A DNA stretch of 64,000 nt from Maritimibacter sp. (GCA_017792445.1 CP051232.1:1736001-1800000), one strand, 5' to 3'; shown: positions 8,463-16,984, counted from the stretch's first letter. Notes: generated by a model not told the origin, from the sequence alone. Translations and numbers: made by a program.

Positions 8463-9245
8463 ATGAAGACTCTCGGTATCGCCGCCACCGGCATGCAGGC
8501 CCAACAGGTCAACGTGGATGTCATCGCCAACAACATCGCCAACGCCAACACGACCGGCTTCAAGGTCGGCCGCGCGGTGTTTCAGGATCTGATCTATCAG
8601 ACGATGCAGCGCGAAGGCGCACCGAACGCCGACGGCACGGTACGGCCGGTTGGCGTCGACATTGGCCTTGGCGTGCAGGCGGCAGGCGTCGTTCGGCTGA
8701 ACACGCAGGGCGGCATGCTGCAGACCGACAACCAACTGGACCTTGCCATCGAGGGTGACGGCTATTTCATCGTGACCCGCGCCGACGGGACCGAGGCCTA
8801 TACCCGCGCGGGCAGCCTGATGCTGTCGCCCGAGGGCGAGATCGTCACGCTGGACGGCAACCTGATCGAGCCCGCGATGGTGGTCCCCGAGAACACCACC
8901 GATGTCGAGGTTACGCAGGACGGTCTTGTGCTGGCCTACACCCCCGACGCGATCGAGCCCGAGGAAATCGGCCAGCTGAACCTTGCCACCTTCATTAACG
9001 ACGCGGGCCTGAAGCCCATCGGGAACAACCTGCTGCTTGAGACCGTCGCGTCCGGCGAGCCTTTCGTCGGTCCTCCGGGCGAGGAAGCCGTGGGCATCGT
9101 CCGCCAGGGCTATCTCGAGAATTCGAACGTCGATCCGATCAAGCAGATGACCGATCTCATCACCGCCCAGCGCACCTATGAAATGGGCGCCAAGGCCCTG
9201 AAGGCCGCGGACGAGATGATGCAGACGGCCAACCAGATCCGCTGA
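8463..9245 (+). CDS. flgG: Flagellar distal rod protein FlgG
   Basis: 260 residues, the standard FlgG length. It starts MKTLGIAATGMQAQQVNVDV with IANNIANANTTGFKVGRA, and ends SNVDPIKQMTDLITAQRTYE plus KAADEMMQTANQIR, a textbook match. It forms the distal rod that runs through the P and L rings. AAGGAG lies 6 bases before the ATG. flgA follows after 2 bases, so translation is probably coupled. Confidence 0.97.
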   Translation: MKTLGIAATGMQAQQVNVDVIANNIANANTTGFKVGRAVFQDLIYQTMQREGAPNADGTVRPVGVDIGLGVQAAGVVRLNTQGGMLQTDNQLDLAIEGDGYFIVTRADGTEAYTRAGSLMLSPEGEIVTLDGNLIEPAMVVPENTTDVEVTQDGLVLAYTPDAIEPEEIGQLNLATFINDAGLKPIGNNLLLETVASGEPFVGPPGEEAVGIVRQGYLENSNVDPIKQMTDLITAQRTYEMGAKALKAADEMMQTANQIR

Positions 9246-9247
9246 TC

Positions 9248-9940
9248 ATGATCGCGTCGCTCCTCCGCACCGCCATCGCCGCGCTGGCGCTTTGCGCCGG
9301 CAGCACCGCGCAGGCCGTCACCGACCTTGTCGAAGGCGCGCCCGTTTCCGTGCTTGTCGAAGAGGAACTGCTGTCCTCGGACGAACGCGAGATCCCCGCT
9401 GACGGCCGGATCGACCTTCGCCTGCCCGAAGGCCTGCCGGAAACCGCGCTTCGGCTAGAGGATTTCACCTTCGATCCGCGGTCCGGTCTGTTCGCCGCCC
9501 GTGTGATCGGTGTCGACGGGTTGACCCTGACCTTCCGGGGTCAGGCCATGGTGACCGTACCGACCTACGTGCCGCGCCGACGCATTCCGGCGGGCGTCAA
9601 GCTGACGGAACAGGATTTCCGGCTGGTGCATATGAACGTGGTCGCCCTGCCCGCCGGGGCCGTTCGTCATGCCGAGGATATCCTTGGCATGGAATCGCGC
9701 CGCGTGCTTCTGCAAGACCGGCCGATCCTGGCGGGGTCGATCTCGGAGCCGCGCGTCGTCACGCGCGGCGAGAAGGTCACGATCATCCTGTCCAACGGCG
9801 GGCTGGATCTAAGCGCGCCCGGCAAGGCGCTGGAAGACGGGGCGCGCGGTGACGCCGTGCGCGTCGTGAACCTTGGCTCGCACGTCACGCTGTCGGCCAC
9901 CGTCATCGGCGAGGGAGTCGTCGAGGTGGCCGCCAAATGA
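9248..9940 (+). CDS. flgA: Flagellar P-ring assembly chaperone FlgA
   Basis: 230 residues with a Sec signal peptide (MIASLLRTAIAALALCAGST, cut near AQA). The second half holds the SAF-type domain typical of FlgA: RRRIPAGVKLTEQDFRLVHM and later SRRVLLQDRPILAGSI, then GEKVTIILSNGGLDLSAPGKAL. FlgA works in the periplasm to help FlgI assemble the P ring. flgI itself is not in this window. It starts 2 bases after flgG. Confidence 0.93.
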   Translation: MIASLLRTAIAALALCAGSTAQAVTDLVEGAPVSVLVEEELLSSDEREIPADGRIDLRLPEGLPETALRLEDFTFDPRSGLFAARVIGVDGLTLTFRGQAMVTVPTYVPRRRIPAGVKLTEQDFRLVHMNVVALPAGAVRHAEDILGMESRRVLLQDRPILAGSISEPRVVTRGEKVTIILSNGGLDLSAPGKALEDGARGDAVRVVNLGSHVTLSATVIGEGVVEVAAK

Positions 9941-9988
9941 CCCAGCACCCGACCCCTTGGCACCGCACTTCAACCGCACACGCAAGTA

Positions 9989-9998
9989 TTGCGAAAAT
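9989..9998 (+). promoter_or_regulatory. TGCGAAAA-type element before flgH
   Basis: TTGCGAAAAT lies 14 bases before the flgH ATG, a four-A variant of the recurring motif, followed by a short GAGA/TCTC dyad. Its spacing to the start resembles that at flgG. Confidence 0.35.
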
Positions 9999-10011
9999 CT
10001 GAGAGAATCTC

Positions 10012-10779
10012 ATGCGTATGAAATCCCCCAAACCCGCGATGACCCTGACGCTGGCCGCGTTCACCCTGAGCGCCTGCGCCGCCTACAAGGAACACCGCGA
10101 CCCCGAACTGACCTCGATGGTGCTGGACGAGACCACGATGCCCGAGGTGAACACCGTCTATGTTCCGCAGCCGGAACCCGAGCCCGTCCGCATGCCCGAC
10201 CGGGCCGAGGCGACATCGCTGTGGCGCACGGGGTCTACAGGTTTCTTCGGCGACCACCGCGCCTCGCGCGTGGGGGACATCCTGACGGTGACGATCGACA
10301 TCGACGACGAGGCCGAGCTAGAGAACGAATCCCGCCGGTCGCGGTCCTCGGGGAACGAGATCGACGGGTCCACCTTCCTTGGCTACGAAAGCAAGCTGGA
10401 TGCGATCCTGCCCGGCATCAACGCCGATGACCTGCCGTCGGGCTCGATCATCGACCTGTCCGGCGAAAGCTCTTCGCGCGGTCGCGGCAGCATCGCCCGG
10501 AACGAGAAGATCAAGCTGAAGGTCGCCGTGATGATCATCCGGCGTCTGGGCAACGGCAACCTCGTGATCGCGGGCCGGCAGGAAGTGAAGGTGAACAGCG
10601 AACTGCGCGAGTTGCGCGTCGCGGGCATCATCCGTCCGGTCGACGTCGACATGACCAACGCCATTCCCTACGACAAGATCGCCGAAGCGCGCATCAGCTA
10701 TGGCGGCAAGGGTCAGCTGACCCGCGTCCAGACCCCCCGCTATGGCGAGGATATGCTGGACGTGGTCCTGCCTTACTGA
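10012..10779 (+). CDS. flgH: Flagellar L-ring lipoprotein FlgH
   Basis: 255 residues with a lipoprotein signal: a hydrophobic stretch followed by the lipobox LSAC (Cys22). The body has the FlgH signatures SLWRTGSTGFFGDHRASRVG and DILTVTIDIDDEAELENES, then NGNLVIAGRQEVKVNSELRE near the end. It forms the outer-membrane L ring that acts as a bushing for the rod. An in-frame ATG two codons downstream is an alternative start. It is 71 bases after flgA and 18 bases before a FliL-like gene. Confidence 0.95.
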   Translation: MRMKSPKPAMTLTLAAFTLSACAAYKEHRDPELTSMVLDETTMPEVNTVYVPQPEPEPVRMPDRAEATSLWRTGSTGFFGDHRASRVGDILTVTIDIDDEAELENESRRSRSSGNEIDGSTFLGYESKLDAILPGINADDLPSGSIIDLSGESSSRGRGSIARNEKIKLKVAVMIIRRLGNGNLVIAGRQEVKVNSELRELRVAGIIRPVDVDMTNAIPYDKIAEARISYGGKGQLTRVQTPRYGEDMLDVVLPY

Positions 10780-10797
10780 TCCGGGACAGGTGGCAAG

Positions 10798-11247
10798 ATG
10801 AGCCGTGCCGGCAGTCTGAAGGCGTCCGTGTTCAAACGCCCGACAAAGCGGACCGCGTTCGTCGCGGTCCTGCTGTTGGGGTGCGCCGGGGGCGGTTTCG
10901 CCCTTGGCCAGAAGGCGGGCGAAACCCTGTTTCCCCCCGAAGCGCCCGACCGCGTCGTTCCCACAACCTCGATCCTGCTGGAGTCGCTGACGGTCAACAT
11001 CCCCGGACGCGGCACGATGACGTTCAACGCCCGCGTTGCGGTGCCGAACGACGGGTCGTCCGTTGACGGCAAGGCCCTGCGCGACGCTGCTCTTATGCTG
11101 GCGACCACCGCGGGCGCGATGCCCATTGTCCGGCAAAGCGACAAGGTCATTCCGGCGATGAACCGTGCGGTCAGCACCATCGCGCCGGGGCATGGGTTCG
11201 AGACCATCGAACTGGAAGACGCCGCGCTGTTCGCCACCGGGATCTGA
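10798..11247 (+). CDS. FliL-like single-pass membrane protein
   Basis: 149 residues: a basic N-terminus (KRPTKR), one transmembrane helix at about 18-38, and a periplasmic domain beginning VPTTSILLESLTVNIPG. That arrangement, the size and the vNI-type strand fit FliL, which surrounds and stabilises the MotAB stator, but similarity is not strong enough to be certain; another motor-associated protein is possible. It is the last gene of the rightward flg unit and faces convergently the leftward motB, 164 bases away. Confidence 0.5.
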   Translation: MSRAGSLKASVFKRPTKRTAFVAVLLLGCAGGGFALGQKAGETLFPPEAPDRVVPTTSILLESLTVNIPGRGTMTFNARVAVPNDGSSVDGKALRDAALMLATTAGAMPIVRQSDKVIPAMNRAVSTIAPGHGFETIELEDAALFATGI

Positions 11248-11411
11248 CCGGACTTCCCAACATCAGTCTTACGAAGACGCTGCCTGGTATCGCGCGGCGC
11301 TGCACCCGGTCTTTCTGGACCGGGACGCCCTCGTGGCATGACGGAATTGCTCGGCAGGTCGTGGGCGTGCCGGAACAATCCCTACCGCCACGCAGGACAA
11401 CGACCGCGCCG

Positions 11412-12329
11412 TCAGTTCGACGCGGGCCCTTCCTCGGTGCCGGGCAGGCGAAGCTCGATGGTGACGCGGCGGTTCCGGGCATCGTTGGGGTCGTCGGCGT
11501 ACAGAGGCTCGACAGCCGCCATGCCGGTCACGCTTTTGATCCGCGCGGCGGCGATTCCCTCGTCCAGCAGAAGCCGCCGCGTTGCGTTGGCGCGGTCGGC
11601 GGACAGTTCCCAGTTGCCATACTCGGTGCCGTCCCGGAACGGGTGAGCATCGGTGTGGCCGGTGATGGTGATGTCCATCGGCAGCCCTTTGATCGCAGGC
11701 ACGACCTCGGCCAGGATCAGGCGCAGGTCTTCGCTGGGATTCGCGCTTCCGGTCGGGAACATCGGGTGATCGCCAAGATCGACAACCTCGACGATCATGC
11801 TTTCGTCCAGCACCGTCACCTGCAGGTTCGCCGCCAGATCCGACAGTTCCATCTTCTCGGCGAAGCTTTCCTCGATCTGGTCCAGCGCCTCAGCCAGACG
11901 GTCCGTCAGCATCGTGGTCGGTTCGTCCACGCGGGGCTCTTCGGTCGATCCGTTGTCCAGCTCCAGCCACGGGTTCACCGCACCGGTCCGGGTTTCGGCG
12001 ATGTCGGCCTCTTGCTGACCCACCTCGTCCGGGCCCTTCGGCATCGATTCGGCGTCTGGGGCCGGTTCGCTTTCCGGTGCCTTTATCGCGTCGATCACGA
12101 CGCCAAGACCGCTGATCTCGACCAGCGGAACCTCGGACGGGGTGAAATACTCGGCCAGACCGCGCAACTGTTCCTCGTCGGACCCGGACAGGATCCAAAG
12201 CAGCAGGAAGAACGCCATCAACGCCGTCATGAAATCAGCATAGGCAACCTTCCAGTTGCCTCCATGGTGGCCTTTGGTCACCTTCTTCGGTCGCTTGATG
12301 ACGACGTGCGGTTCGTTCTTCAGGTACAT
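11412..12329 (-). CDS. motB: Flagellar stator protein MotB
   Basis: 305 residues from the ATG at 12329; the frame is open further upstream, but this start gives the normal N-terminus. A basic leader is followed by WKVAYADFMTALMAFFLLLW, a single membrane helix carrying the proton-binding D32 at the same number as E. coli. A Pro/Glu-rich linker (about 70-130) leads to an OmpA-like peptidoglycan-binding domain with ITGHTDAHPFRDG and LSADRANATRRLLLDEG. It anchors the stator to the cell wall and forms the channel with MotA. It is divergent from the sigma-factor gene. Confidence 0.95.
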   Translation of the reverse strand: MYLKNEPHVVIKRPKKVTKGHHGGNWKVAYADFMTALMAFFLLLWILSGSDEEQLRGLAEYFTPSEVPLVEISGLGVVIDAIKAPESEPAPDAESMPKGPDEVGQQEADIAETRTGAVNPWLELDNGSTEEPRVDEPTTMLTDRLAEALDQIEESFAEKMELSDLAANLQVTVLDESMIVEVVDLGDHPMFPTGSANPSEDLRLILAEVVPAIKGLPMDITITGHTDAHPFRDGTEYGNWELSADRANATRRLLLDEGIAAARIKSVTGMAAVEPLYADDPNDARNRRVTIELRLPGTEEGPASN

Positions 12330-12408
12330 TTTACTCAAACTTTCCGGATTCGGACCAAGGCGGCCGGACTCAACCAAGACAACTTGCCTGACCTTAGCAC
12401 GTCGAACT

Positions 12409-12417
12409 TGCGAAAAA
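12409..12417 (+). promoter_or_regulatory. TGCGAAAAA motif in the motB/sigma gap
   Basis: One exact copy lies in the 258-base divergent region, 80 bases upstream of motB and about 170 bases before the sigma-factor ATG. The rest of the gap shows no clear promoter to me. Confidence 0.35.
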
Positions 12418-12587
12418 AGCAAAACTTGGCAATGATTATCGCATGAGCCGCGGAATCAGGATCATAACGCCGTTCTTGGTGGCAAACGCCAATTCCCTGT
12501 TCAGCCCGAGTCCTGGGCGAACGGGTTTGGGCCACCCGGAACCGTGGACCATCCTGCGCCGTGGCGCCGATTGTTTCGGGGACGCCG

Positions 12588-13283
12588 ATGCTTGACAGCT
12601 CCACGATCCACACGCCGAACGGACCGGTCGCGCCGGTCTGGCCCGGTCTCGTTGATGACGAAGTGCGTCAGGTCGTCGAAGACAACCTGCCGATCGTTCA
12701 GGCGATGGCCCGCCGCCGGACCCGCGATCCGCAGGATCAGGCCGATCTTGTATCCGCCGGGGTCGAGGCGATGATCCGCTGTCTTCCCAACTATGTGCCG
12801 CAACCGGACGTGCCCTTTTTTGCCTACGCCACGCGCTACGTGCGGTCCGCCATGGCGCGCGAGGCCGCATTTATTGCCCGCTCGGTCAGCATTCCCGAGC
12901 GCAAGTCCCGCGATGCGCGGTCCGGCCGGATGGCCGAGGATGAAGCCGCGCTGGTGCGCGGGGCGATGCGGGCGACCGACATCACCGACATGCAGGACGA
13001 ACTTGCGTCACCGCAGGCCGCCGCCGACACCGGGCTGGTCCGGCAGGAAACCGACGACGCGATGCGCGCGTTGCTGGATCTTGCGCTGTCCTCGCTGACA
13101 GAGGCCGAAGCGCAGGTGATCCGTGACCGGCTGTCCGCCGACCGGAACACCAGTACAGGCGAAGCGATGCTTGACAGTTTGGCCGGCAAAATGCGAAAAA
13201 CTGAACAGCGGGCCTTGATGCGGATGCGGACCTTCCTTCTGCGTCGCGGGATCACGGCCGACTTCATGAATTCGGGGACCTGA
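12588..13283 (+). CDS. Sigma-70 family factor in the flagellar locus
   Basis: 231 residues from the ATG at 12588 with GGGGA upstream; a GTG at 12561 is the alternative. Sigma region 2 spans about 27-100: VEDNLPIVQAMARRRTRDP, then LVSAGVEAMIRCLPNYVP and FFAYATRYVRSAMAREAAFI, covering core-binding and -10-recognition helices. Region 4 is at about 165-225 (LSSLTEAEAQVIRDRLSADR, then a degenerate helix-turn-helix). Region 3 is weak. It resembles group 3 factors (FliA/RpoH-like) but I cannot assign it to either. It overlaps fliK by one base, tying it to flagellar expression. A specialised flagellar sigma is the likely role, by inference. Confidence 0.8.
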   Translation: MLDSSTIHTPNGPVAPVWPGLVDDEVRQVVEDNLPIVQAMARRRTRDPQDQADLVSAGVEAMIRCLPNYVPQPDVPFFAYATRYVRSAMAREAAFIARSVSIPERKSRDARSGRMAEDEAALVRGAMRATDITDMQDELASPQAAADTGLVRQETDDAMRALLDLALSSLTEAEAQVIRDRLSADRNTSTGEAMLDSLAGKMRKTEQRALMRMRTFLLRRGITADFMNSGT

Positions 13284-14605
13284 TGGACATTTCGCTTCCG
13301 ACCCTGCCGACCTCTGCCCCGCCTCGTGCGGCGGCTGGCGACCGCTCGGCTGATGGAACGGGCGCGGACGGCTTCAGCCGGCTGCTTGGCGAAGAGCCCG
13401 CCGCGGACAAACCCGCGGCCGGGCCTGCGAAGGCATCCGAGGAAACAGAACAGACAGGCGACGACGAGCAGATCGAAGACGAAGCCGGTACGCAGTCCCC
13501 CGCGGAAGACGGGTCAGTAGAGGACGGCGCGGCCAAAGAGGTCCGGAGCGAAGACGGACTTGAGGCGAGCAGGCCGGTCGGGACCGACATAGACATGTCC
13601 GGTGAATTCCGGTCCCGACCGGCGCAGGCGAAGGAAGAGACGCCCGAACCGGTGCCGGACATCGCGCCAGAGTTGCAGGCTGACACGGCGGAAACCCCTG
13701 CCCCGCAGCAACCGGCGCAAGCGATATCGCCAGAAACCGTCCTGCCCGAGACCACGGACGCACCGATCGCCCCCGGCCCACAGCCCGTTCCCGAAGACGC
13801 CGATGCAGAGCTTCCGGTTCTTGATGCCGAGATGCCGGAGATCGCGCCGCTGCGGGCAGCCGCCGAGAAGACCGCGACGCCGGTCAGCGCCGCCAAGGCC
13901 TCGGAGCCGGTGCAGATCGTGCAGCAGATCCCGACCTCCGCCGAGACCGCGCAGCCAAAGGCAGCGGCCCGCGCCGAACCCACCTTCGCGGATCTCGTCA
14001 CCGAAGCCACGCAAGACTCGGGCGAGGCCGCCGAGATACCGCGCCCCCGCACCGCAACGCCGGCGCCGCAGGTGCAGTCCACCACAACGCAACCGGTGGA
14101 ACAGACGCTGTCGACCGCGCAGATCCGCGCCGCCGTCGCGCAACTGACCCTGGCGCCTACGCAGGAAACCCCGCAACCCGCGCCGCAACCGAAATCGCCC
14201 ATCGTGCAGAAGGTCGTCGATCAGGTCGCGCAGCTTCCGACCGAGCCCGGAACCACCACCATCCGCCTGAAACCGCACGGCATGGGGATCGTCGAGATCT
14301 CGGTCGAGCGCACCAAGGACGGACGGCTGGACGTGGACATGCGGGTGCAGAACCCGCTGGTGCTGGACGCGATGCGCAACGAGCGCGGCGCGCTGTCCCA
14401 TCTGTTTCAAGGCAACGGCGCCAACGGATCGCTTTCGATGGACCTGTTCCAGCCCGGTGCCGGGCGGAACGGTCAGGACGCACCAGGCGACACGTCCGAT
14501 CAGACGTCCGAACCCCTTGCCGACGACGCGGGCGAAGAGCCGGTCGAAACTGCCGCCGCCGCGACCCCGAAACGGGTCTCGAGCGGCCTCGATATCCTGA
14601 CATGA
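13283..14605 (+). CDS. fliK: Flagellar hook-length control protein FliK
   Basis: 440 residues. The first about 310 are Pro/Ala/Glu-rich, low complexity and probably disordered, as in the ruler part of FliK. The conserved C-terminal hook domain follows: TTTIRLKPHGMGIVEISVER, then DVDMRVQNPLVLDAMRNERG and LSHLFQGNG. FliK is exported as a molecular ruler and switches the export gate from hook to filament substrates. Its ATG overlaps the sigma-gene stop by one base and flgD follows after 10 bases, so the three genes form one unit. Confidence 0.88.
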   Translation: MDISLPTLPTSAPPRAAAGDRSADGTGADGFSRLLGEEPAADKPAAGPAKASEETEQTGDDEQIEDEAGTQSPAEDGSVEDGAAKEVRSEDGLEASRPVGTDIDMSGEFRSRPAQAKEETPEPVPDIAPELQADTAETPAPQQPAQAISPETVLPETTDAPIAPGPQPVPEDADAELPVLDAEMPEIAPLRAAAEKTATPVSAAKASEPVQIVQQIPTSAETAQPKAAARAEPTFADLVTEATQDSGEAAEIPRPRTATPAPQVQSTTTQPVEQTLSTAQIRAAVAQLTLAPTQETPQPAPQPKSPIVQKVVDQVAQLPTEPGTTTIRLKPHGMGIVEISVERTKDGRLDVDMRVQNPLVLDAMRNERGALSHLFQGNGANGSLSMDLFQPGAGRNGQDAPGDTSDQTSEPLADDAGEEPVETAAAATPKRVSSGLDILT

Positions 14606-14615
14606 GGACCCGACA

Positions 14616-15272
14616 ATGAGCATCAGCACCGTCTCTGCCGCGACCGTAACCACCACCTCGGAATCGACGCTGTCCCAGCTTGGCGAGGACTACGAAACCT
14701 TCCTTGGCCTGCTGGTCGCGCAGGTTCAGAACCAGGATCCTCTGGAACCGATGGACGCGACCCAGTTCGTCTCGCAGATCGCGACGCTGACGCAGGTCGA
14801 GCAGTCGGTGAACATGAACGCCCAGCTCGAGCAGCTTCGGTCCAGCCTTGCGCTGACCGCATCCATGTCCGAAGCCTCGCTGATCGGCCGCACCGTTTCC
14901 GTGCCGTCCGACACCATCACGTTGCACTCGGAAGGGATGCCGCTTGCCTTCGGCTATGAACTTGAAGGAACCGCAAGCGCGGTCAGCGCGGTCATCACCG
15001 ACGCCAGCGGCAACGTCGTGCGCACCATCGGCGACCTGTCGACTGCGACCGGCGTGATCAACGATGTGGTTTGGGACGGCTACGACGCCAACGGCGACCT
15101 CGCCCCCGTCGGGACCTACCAGATTTCCCTGACCGCCACCGACGCGACCGGCGGGTACAACACCTATGTCCGCGACACGGTCAACTCGGTGTCCTACGTC
15201 GGCGGTCAGCAGATCCTGAACCTTGCCGATGGCACCATGGCCAGCAGCGGCGACATAGTGATGATCGAATAG
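14616..15272 (+). CDS. flgD: Flagellar hook-capping protein FlgD
   Basis: 218 residues. The N-terminal signature DYETFLGLLVAQVQNQDPLE (residues about 25-44), continued by PMDATQFVSQIATLTQVEQ, is diagnostic. The C-terminal half has the FlgD Ig/tudor-type fold, with VVWDGYDANGDLAPVGTYQI matching the conserved WDG.d..G...p.G.Y block. It caps the growing hook and guides FlgE polymerisation. It sits directly after fliK. Confidence 0.95.
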   Translation: MSISTVSAATVTTTSESTLSQLGEDYETFLGLLVAQVQNQDPLEPMDATQFVSQIATLTQVEQSVNMNAQLEQLRSSLALTASMSEASLIGRTVSVPSDTITLHSEGMPLAFGYELEGTASAVSAVITDASGNVVRTIGDLSTATGVINDVVWDGYDANGDLAPVGTYQISLTATDATGGYNTYVRDTVNSVSYVGGQQILNLADGTMASSGDIVMIE

Positions 15273-15297
15273 ATCGGCCACTTAACGGCGGATAGAA

Positions 15298-15306
15298 TGC
15301 GAAAAA
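15298..15306 (+). promoter_or_regulatory. TGCGAAAAA motif before the DUF882 gene
   Basis: Exact copy ending 4 bases before the ATG at 15311 and 26 bases after flgD, a position where a ribosome site would normally be. It could act at transcription or could simply be an AT-rich leader. Confidence 0.3.
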
Positions 15307-15310
15307 CGTT

Positions 15311-15913
15311 ATGAATCTCTCACGACGTAATTTCATCGGCAAGGTCGCCGCCACCGCGGCCTTCGGTCTGGCGCCGGGCATCCCCGCCTTTGCCGCCGGA
15401 CTGGACATTCCCGCACCGGTCCGCACCGACAGTCGCCTCGACAAACTTGTGCCGTTCATCGAACCGTACCTCGACCTCTACAACCCCAACACCGATGAAC
15501 GGGAACGTGTCATGTTCTTCGGCACCTCGGGGTACGACCTGAAAGGGTTGCAGACGATCAACTACCTTCTGCGCGACTGGCGGCAGAAGCAGGTGGTTCA
15601 GATGGACGTCCGGCTGTACTGGGCGCTTGCCGCGATGCGCACCGCCGCCCTGCGCGACGGTCTGACCGGCGAGATTCAGGTGAATTCCGGCTATCGCAGC
15701 AAGCGGACGAACGACCTGCTGCGGGCGGAAGGCTACGGCGCGGCGGTCAACTCGTTCCACACGCGCGCCCGCGCGATCGATTTCGTGGTGAAGGGTGGCG
15801 ACGTCGCGAACGTGGCGCGCTATGCCCAGTGGTTGCAGATCGGCGGAACCGGGCACTACCGCGGACGGTTCGTGCACATCGATTCCGGCGATCAGCGGGT
15901 CTGGTTCGGTTAA
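15311..15913 (+). CDS. Tat-exported DUF882 / peptidase M15-like protein
   Basis: 200 residues. The N-terminus SRRNFIGKVAATAAFGLAPG is a twin-arginine signal, so the protein is exported folded. The rest matches DUF882 (YcbK-like), related to zinc D,D-carboxypeptidases: the metal-site segments SFHTRARAIDF and GRFVHIDSG with the GYRSKRTN block. The likely substrate is peptidoglycan in the periplasm. Its position just after flgD suggests a role in opening the wall for rod or hook passage, which is inference; in other bacteria that job belongs to FlgJ-type enzymes, and I see no flgJ here. Confidence 0.85.
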   Translation: MNLSRRNFIGKVAATAAFGLAPGIPAFAAGLDIPAPVRTDSRLDKLVPFIEPYLDLYNPNTDERERVMFFGTSGYDLKGLQTINYLLRDWRQKQVVQMDVRLYWALAAMRTAALRDGLTGEIQVNSGYRSKRTNDLLRAEGYGAAVNSFHTRARAIDFVVKGGDVANVARYAQWLQIGGTGHYRGRFVHIDSGDQRVWFG

Positions 15914-15920
15914 GCCCGGA

Positions 15921-16544
15921 TCAGCAAGCTGTCCGGACGGATCCCAGGATCAGGATATCGGAAACTTCGCGTTTCATTCTCGCATAGCCGCGCTTCATAT
16001 CGTCCTGCGACGCGAATTCGGTGTAGCCAGGCGCCGTCCCACGCCAAATGTCCAGTAGGACGCTGGTCTTGCGCGCGGACAGCGGCGCCTCGGTCCGGTA
16101 TTCGGAAATAAGGCTGCGTTGGGCGCGGGCGACACGAACACCGTCCGGCGCGTCCGCACGGTTGAGATCAAGAATGCGGCCGTCGGCACTTTCAAGCCAG
16201 AACCCGCGCCGGTAGAGCGCGCCGGTTCCTTCCGCGACGGTGACACGCCCGGAAACGGCTTTCCAACCGGGCCCGTCGCGACGCGCCTCGGCTTCCGTCA
16301 GCGCATCGAGCGCAAGGAATGTAAGGTCGATCGCCGGCAGCGGAACCTGGCCCACGGGCAGCCCGCGGTTGAGAAAATTAGAAAGCGGCTGGCAGAATTC
16401 CCTGATGTGGTGGCCGACCTTCAACAGGCGTGCGCCCTTGAGGTCATCGGTGCCCAGGCCGGCATTGCGAGGGGAACAATCCCGGTTAATCGCAAATAGC
16501 TGGGCGGTGCGGAGTTCTTCCGTCTGTGTTTGTGTCACTGTCAT
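15921..16544 (-). CDS. Unrecognised protein
   Basis: 207 residues from an ATG at 16544; the frame stays open to an ATG at 16637, and the ribosome site is poor for both. No signal peptide or membrane segment. The middle carries WKAVSGRVTVAEGTGALYRR followed by GFWLESADGRILDLNRA, which reads as real protein, and the C-terminus is basic with MKREVSDILILGS. I do not recognise the family. It is convergent with the DUF882 gene (8-base gap). Codon use looks like its neighbours, so I believe it is expressed. Confidence 0.6.
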   Translation of the reverse strand: MTVTQTQTEELRTAQLFAINRDCSPRNAGLGTDDLKGARLLKVGHHIREFCQPLSNFLNRGLPVGQVPLPAIDLTFLALDALTEAEARRDGPGWKAVSGRVTVAEGTGALYRRGFWLESADGRILDLNRADAPDGVRVARAQRSLISEYRTEAPLSARKTSVLLDIWRGTAPGYTEFASQDDMKRGYARMKREVSDILILGSVRTAC

Positions 16545-16786
16545 CTCGGTCTTTGAGGAACCCGGCGTCTCGCTCTTTTTGGCGAGCTCCGGATTCGCTT
16601 TTAAAGTGTGTCTCCGAAATCGACTCTCGCATGACATGCTTGAAGCTCAAATCAGTATCCCTGTGCATTTCTCGGATTTTATCCACAGATCGGCGCATTA
16701 ACCACAGTTGTGTGGTCAAAGCCGCAGCAACCCCTAGATTGTGTCCGGATTGTGTTCGGTGAACGCGTTTGATCGAACGATTGATG

Positions 16787-16795
16787 TGCGAAAAA
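16787..16795 (+). promoter_or_regulatory. TGCGAAAAA motif upstream of the ParB-like gene
   Basis: Exact copy of the motif found before the flagellar genes, 420 bases ahead of the ParB-like start, with weaker variants downstream. It links this gene to the flagellar promoters. Confidence 0.35.
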
Positions 16796-16984
16796 TTTTC
16801 CGGTCCGTTTCCGAGGGGGGATGATCGGTCCGGAAACCTCTGGTTGTATCCGGAATGGCGAAAAACTGCCGATCGGAGAAATCACTCAGGTAACCTGAAT
16901 CATTTCGCGCTACCTTTGCGGGAATCCAACCGACGAAGCACCACGCGAATTCTGCGAGAATTTCAAATAAGGCAGAATTTTGGC

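Noticed and set aside
11305-11324. Hairpin CCCGGTC/GACCGGG as a terminator between convergent FliL-like and motB genes
   Set aside because: Stem is good but there is no T tract on either strand.
11258-11340. Protein-like frame (ending HPVFLDRDALVA then stop) in the gap after the FliL-like gene
   Set aside because: Only about 25 codons, no start codon or ribosome site, and it begins inside the FliL-like gene in another frame. Possibly a remnant, not enough to call.
13192-13200. TGCGAAAAA copy inside the sigma gene as a regulatory site
   Set aside because: It encodes MRK within region 4; it is counted in the tally but most likely chance coding sequence.
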